A DNA stretch of 64,000 nucleotides, taken from NCBI GenBank assembly GCA_039881145.1, contig JAYKKI010000087.1:9354001-9418000 (forward strand), given 5' to 3'. The stretch comes from Druceiella hillmani. Its lineage: Eukaryota > Arthropoda > Insecta > Lepidoptera > Hepialidae. Positions within the stretch are counted from its first letter, which is position 1. Every line of letters starts with the position of its first letter. The notes under the pieces are model-generated. The model was given only the letters and a program-made list of their open reading frames with translations, ran no database searches and had not been told where the DNA came from. Below, one piece after another: positions 62,161-64,000 of this stretch. A program made the position numbers and the translations under genes.

Positions 62161-64000
62161 CGGAAAAGTGTGAAAATTCTGATGCATTTTCCGGGGCAAT
62201 TTACTTCCACCTTTAAGCTGCCACCAATTTTTTCTATTGCATTCATTGGAGTACGTCAAAAAAAAATTATGATTAATATTTAATTAACTAAAAATTACAA
62301 AATACCTTTAAATTAGGTTATTACAAATATTTTCTTATGTGTAAAATATTATAATTAAAACTGTACAATAATGACGACTGGCGTGAACTGGGATTACGGA
62401 CTTCCAAATTACTGTGGAGGTTAAGTTATGGGGATTTACAAACAGTAGAAACGCTGATTCATCCTGGGAATATTATTGCTGAGGTTTTTGCTACCGAGGG
62501 ATGGTGTTATTATATTAATATGACATGTTCGGGAGCGCGGCTGCATAAAATATTACGGCTGGCAAGTCAGGGGTATAACATTGCGCATGCATGCATCGTA
62601 AAATTTCTCATCGTTTTTTCATAACGCACCTAAACAAATATAACATCAAAAAATTAAGAAAAATCGTAAAAGGTTTCCATTTACATCAGTTCCGACACTT
62701 GAGTATTTGATTATACAATTTTTTTATTAATGTTATTTGCATTTAATGATAAATTAGATTTAAAGTTATGAATTGGAAGTCTTCGAATATTTTTCCTTAG
62801 GGAAATCTCGCGTTCATATTTTAAATCAATATAGAACTTAGTAGGTTCATAGAATAAACAAATATCTATTTTGTAATATTCCGAATTTAAACTATTTTTT
62901 TGTATTTAATCTCTACCTATATGTGAACATTGAAATATTTATTTCAACTTTTTTAACGATAAAACGTTACTTCATTAAAATATAAAAATATACAACATTA
63001 GATTGTTTAGTTTTCTTCCTATGCGTTGAACGGAACGTCAATATAACATGCAAGCAACGTAAAAGCGAAAAATAGTCATAGAAACAATTCCTTTCTTATA
63101 ACCAATCAATAATTACTGCCCGGCCATGGAGATATAAAGAAAGTGCCATAATTCTTTAATTTATTTTTTGTTTTTTGTGTTTATTTTAAATTCATGGTCA
63201 TTACAAGGATATGGCCAATTTTTGCTTAGTAGTACACTAAGCAAAAATTGGCCATATCCTTTAGCTTCAAAAATAATCACAGTTTAACAAGGAAAACATA
63301 GATATCGAAGAAATGTTTGAATAGACGGCATTTAGAACAATAATTATAAAGGCGATGGTATACACAACATATCGTTTACTACTTTGTTGTAAACTCGCTT
63401 TCTTCAATAAATTTACACATTTGTTGACATGATGTATACTATACTTAATTTATTTAGTCGTGTACTTTTATAATAATAATTTATTTAGTCGTGTACTTTT
63501 TTAATTATAATTTACAAAAATAATTTACTAGATAAATATACTAGCATAATTTTTTTAGAAGCATATACGTCATAATAGTAGTAATTTATATTTATACCAA
63601 TGACAAAAATACAACTGGTTCAGTTTTAGTACGAAAATTGTTTGTAAAACAAAGTAATAATATATATGCCAGAAGATGATTATAATTCACTAAAAAACTA
63701 TCCAAAATAAGCCGCCCAGAAACGAGTTACTTTTTTTTATTTTAAAAAGTTTCAGCGCCAAGCGGAAAAAAATATTTTAAGGAGAAATTTAATATACACC
63801 CCTACAAATAAAATGAAAAATAGTTTTCTTAGCCTTAGTTTCCAATTCCCCGATGTATGCAACTTTCAGGGGACAAGGTAAGAGATAAGGAAAACTGTAT
63901 TCTAATATTTTTCCATACATTTCCATTCATTAATTATATGAAATAACATTATATATACTGCTCGCTTGATCATTCCGCCTAATGCGTGTCGTAAAATGGT
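62161..64000. other. AT-rich DNA with one perfect hairpin
   Basis: About 62380-62600 is somewhat GC-richer but without a recognisable frame. About 62605-62655 (CATCGTTTTTTCATAACGCACC, then ATATAACATCAAAAAA) resembles about 3770-3810. Nothing else recognised. Confidence 0.4.
63205..63261. repeat. Perfect hairpin, 26-bp arms, 5-nt loop
   Basis: AAGGATATGGCCAATTTTTG.. (63205-63230), loop AGTAC, exact complement 63236-63261. Pairing stops abruptly on both sides. Confidence 0.95.

Noticed and set aside
62032..62283. 83-codon plus-strand frame
   Set aside because: Antisense shadow of the gypsy RT fragment start.

Overview
The window looks like gene-poor nuclear DNA of an arthropod, most likely an insect. 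It is strongly AT-rich, its longest open frames are only about 110 codons, and it has many AT and CA/GT microsatellites, one isolated eukaryotic tRNA gene with a Pol III stop, and decayed retrotransposons of arthropod type (RTE, a LINE of the kind common in insects, Ty1/copia, Ty3/gypsy). I see no intact host protein-coding gene and nothing bacterial.

Layout. 1-8030: pieces of an inverted-repeat element (five copies), a degenerate tandem repeat (1795-2262) and a tRNA-Ala(AGC) gene on the minus strand (3597-3669). 8250-8802: two exons of a decayed THAP-domain gene, minus strand. 12.3-12.7 kb: a perfect hairpin and the most complete inverted-repeat element. 18.9-21.4 kb: remnant of a Ty1/copia LTR element. 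22.4-23.7 kb: RTE-clade reverse transcriptase remnant. 24.8-25.2 kb: 131-bp tandem repeat. 29.0-29.85 kb: 3' end of another LINE. 30.4-31.7 kb: dispersed repeat pieces and a long AT tract. 35.3-35.9 kb: AT palindrome and 56-bp tandem repeat. 39.8 and 45.3 kb: further inverted-repeat copies. 43.6-43.9 kb: 181-bp tandem duplication. 49.5-50.9 kb: 114/120-bp tandem repeat, AT/GT microsatellite, GC-rich patch and 41-bp tandem repeat. 60.8-62.2 kb: second RTE fragment and a Ty3/gypsy RT fragment. All retroelement pieces lie on the minus strand and carry stops and frameshifts.

Main observation. The dispersed inverted-repeat family (about ten copies) carries in its arms the core of a type I hammerhead ribozyme: CTGAAGA, a GTTGT/ACAAC hairpin, GAAA, a palindromic ACCTAGGT and TC, closed by a CCAC/GTGG helix. 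The cleanest copy is at 39834-39874 (minus strand). At 12473-12728 two hammerhead cores face each other on opposite strands. Hammerheads of this short-stem-III kind are known from Penelope-like retroelements and animal retrozymes. An almost fully palindromic, non-coding element with a hammerhead in each arm is unusual and is the best candidate for an undescribed system here. Five perfect short hairpins scattered through otherwise unremarkable DNA form a second, independent curiosity.
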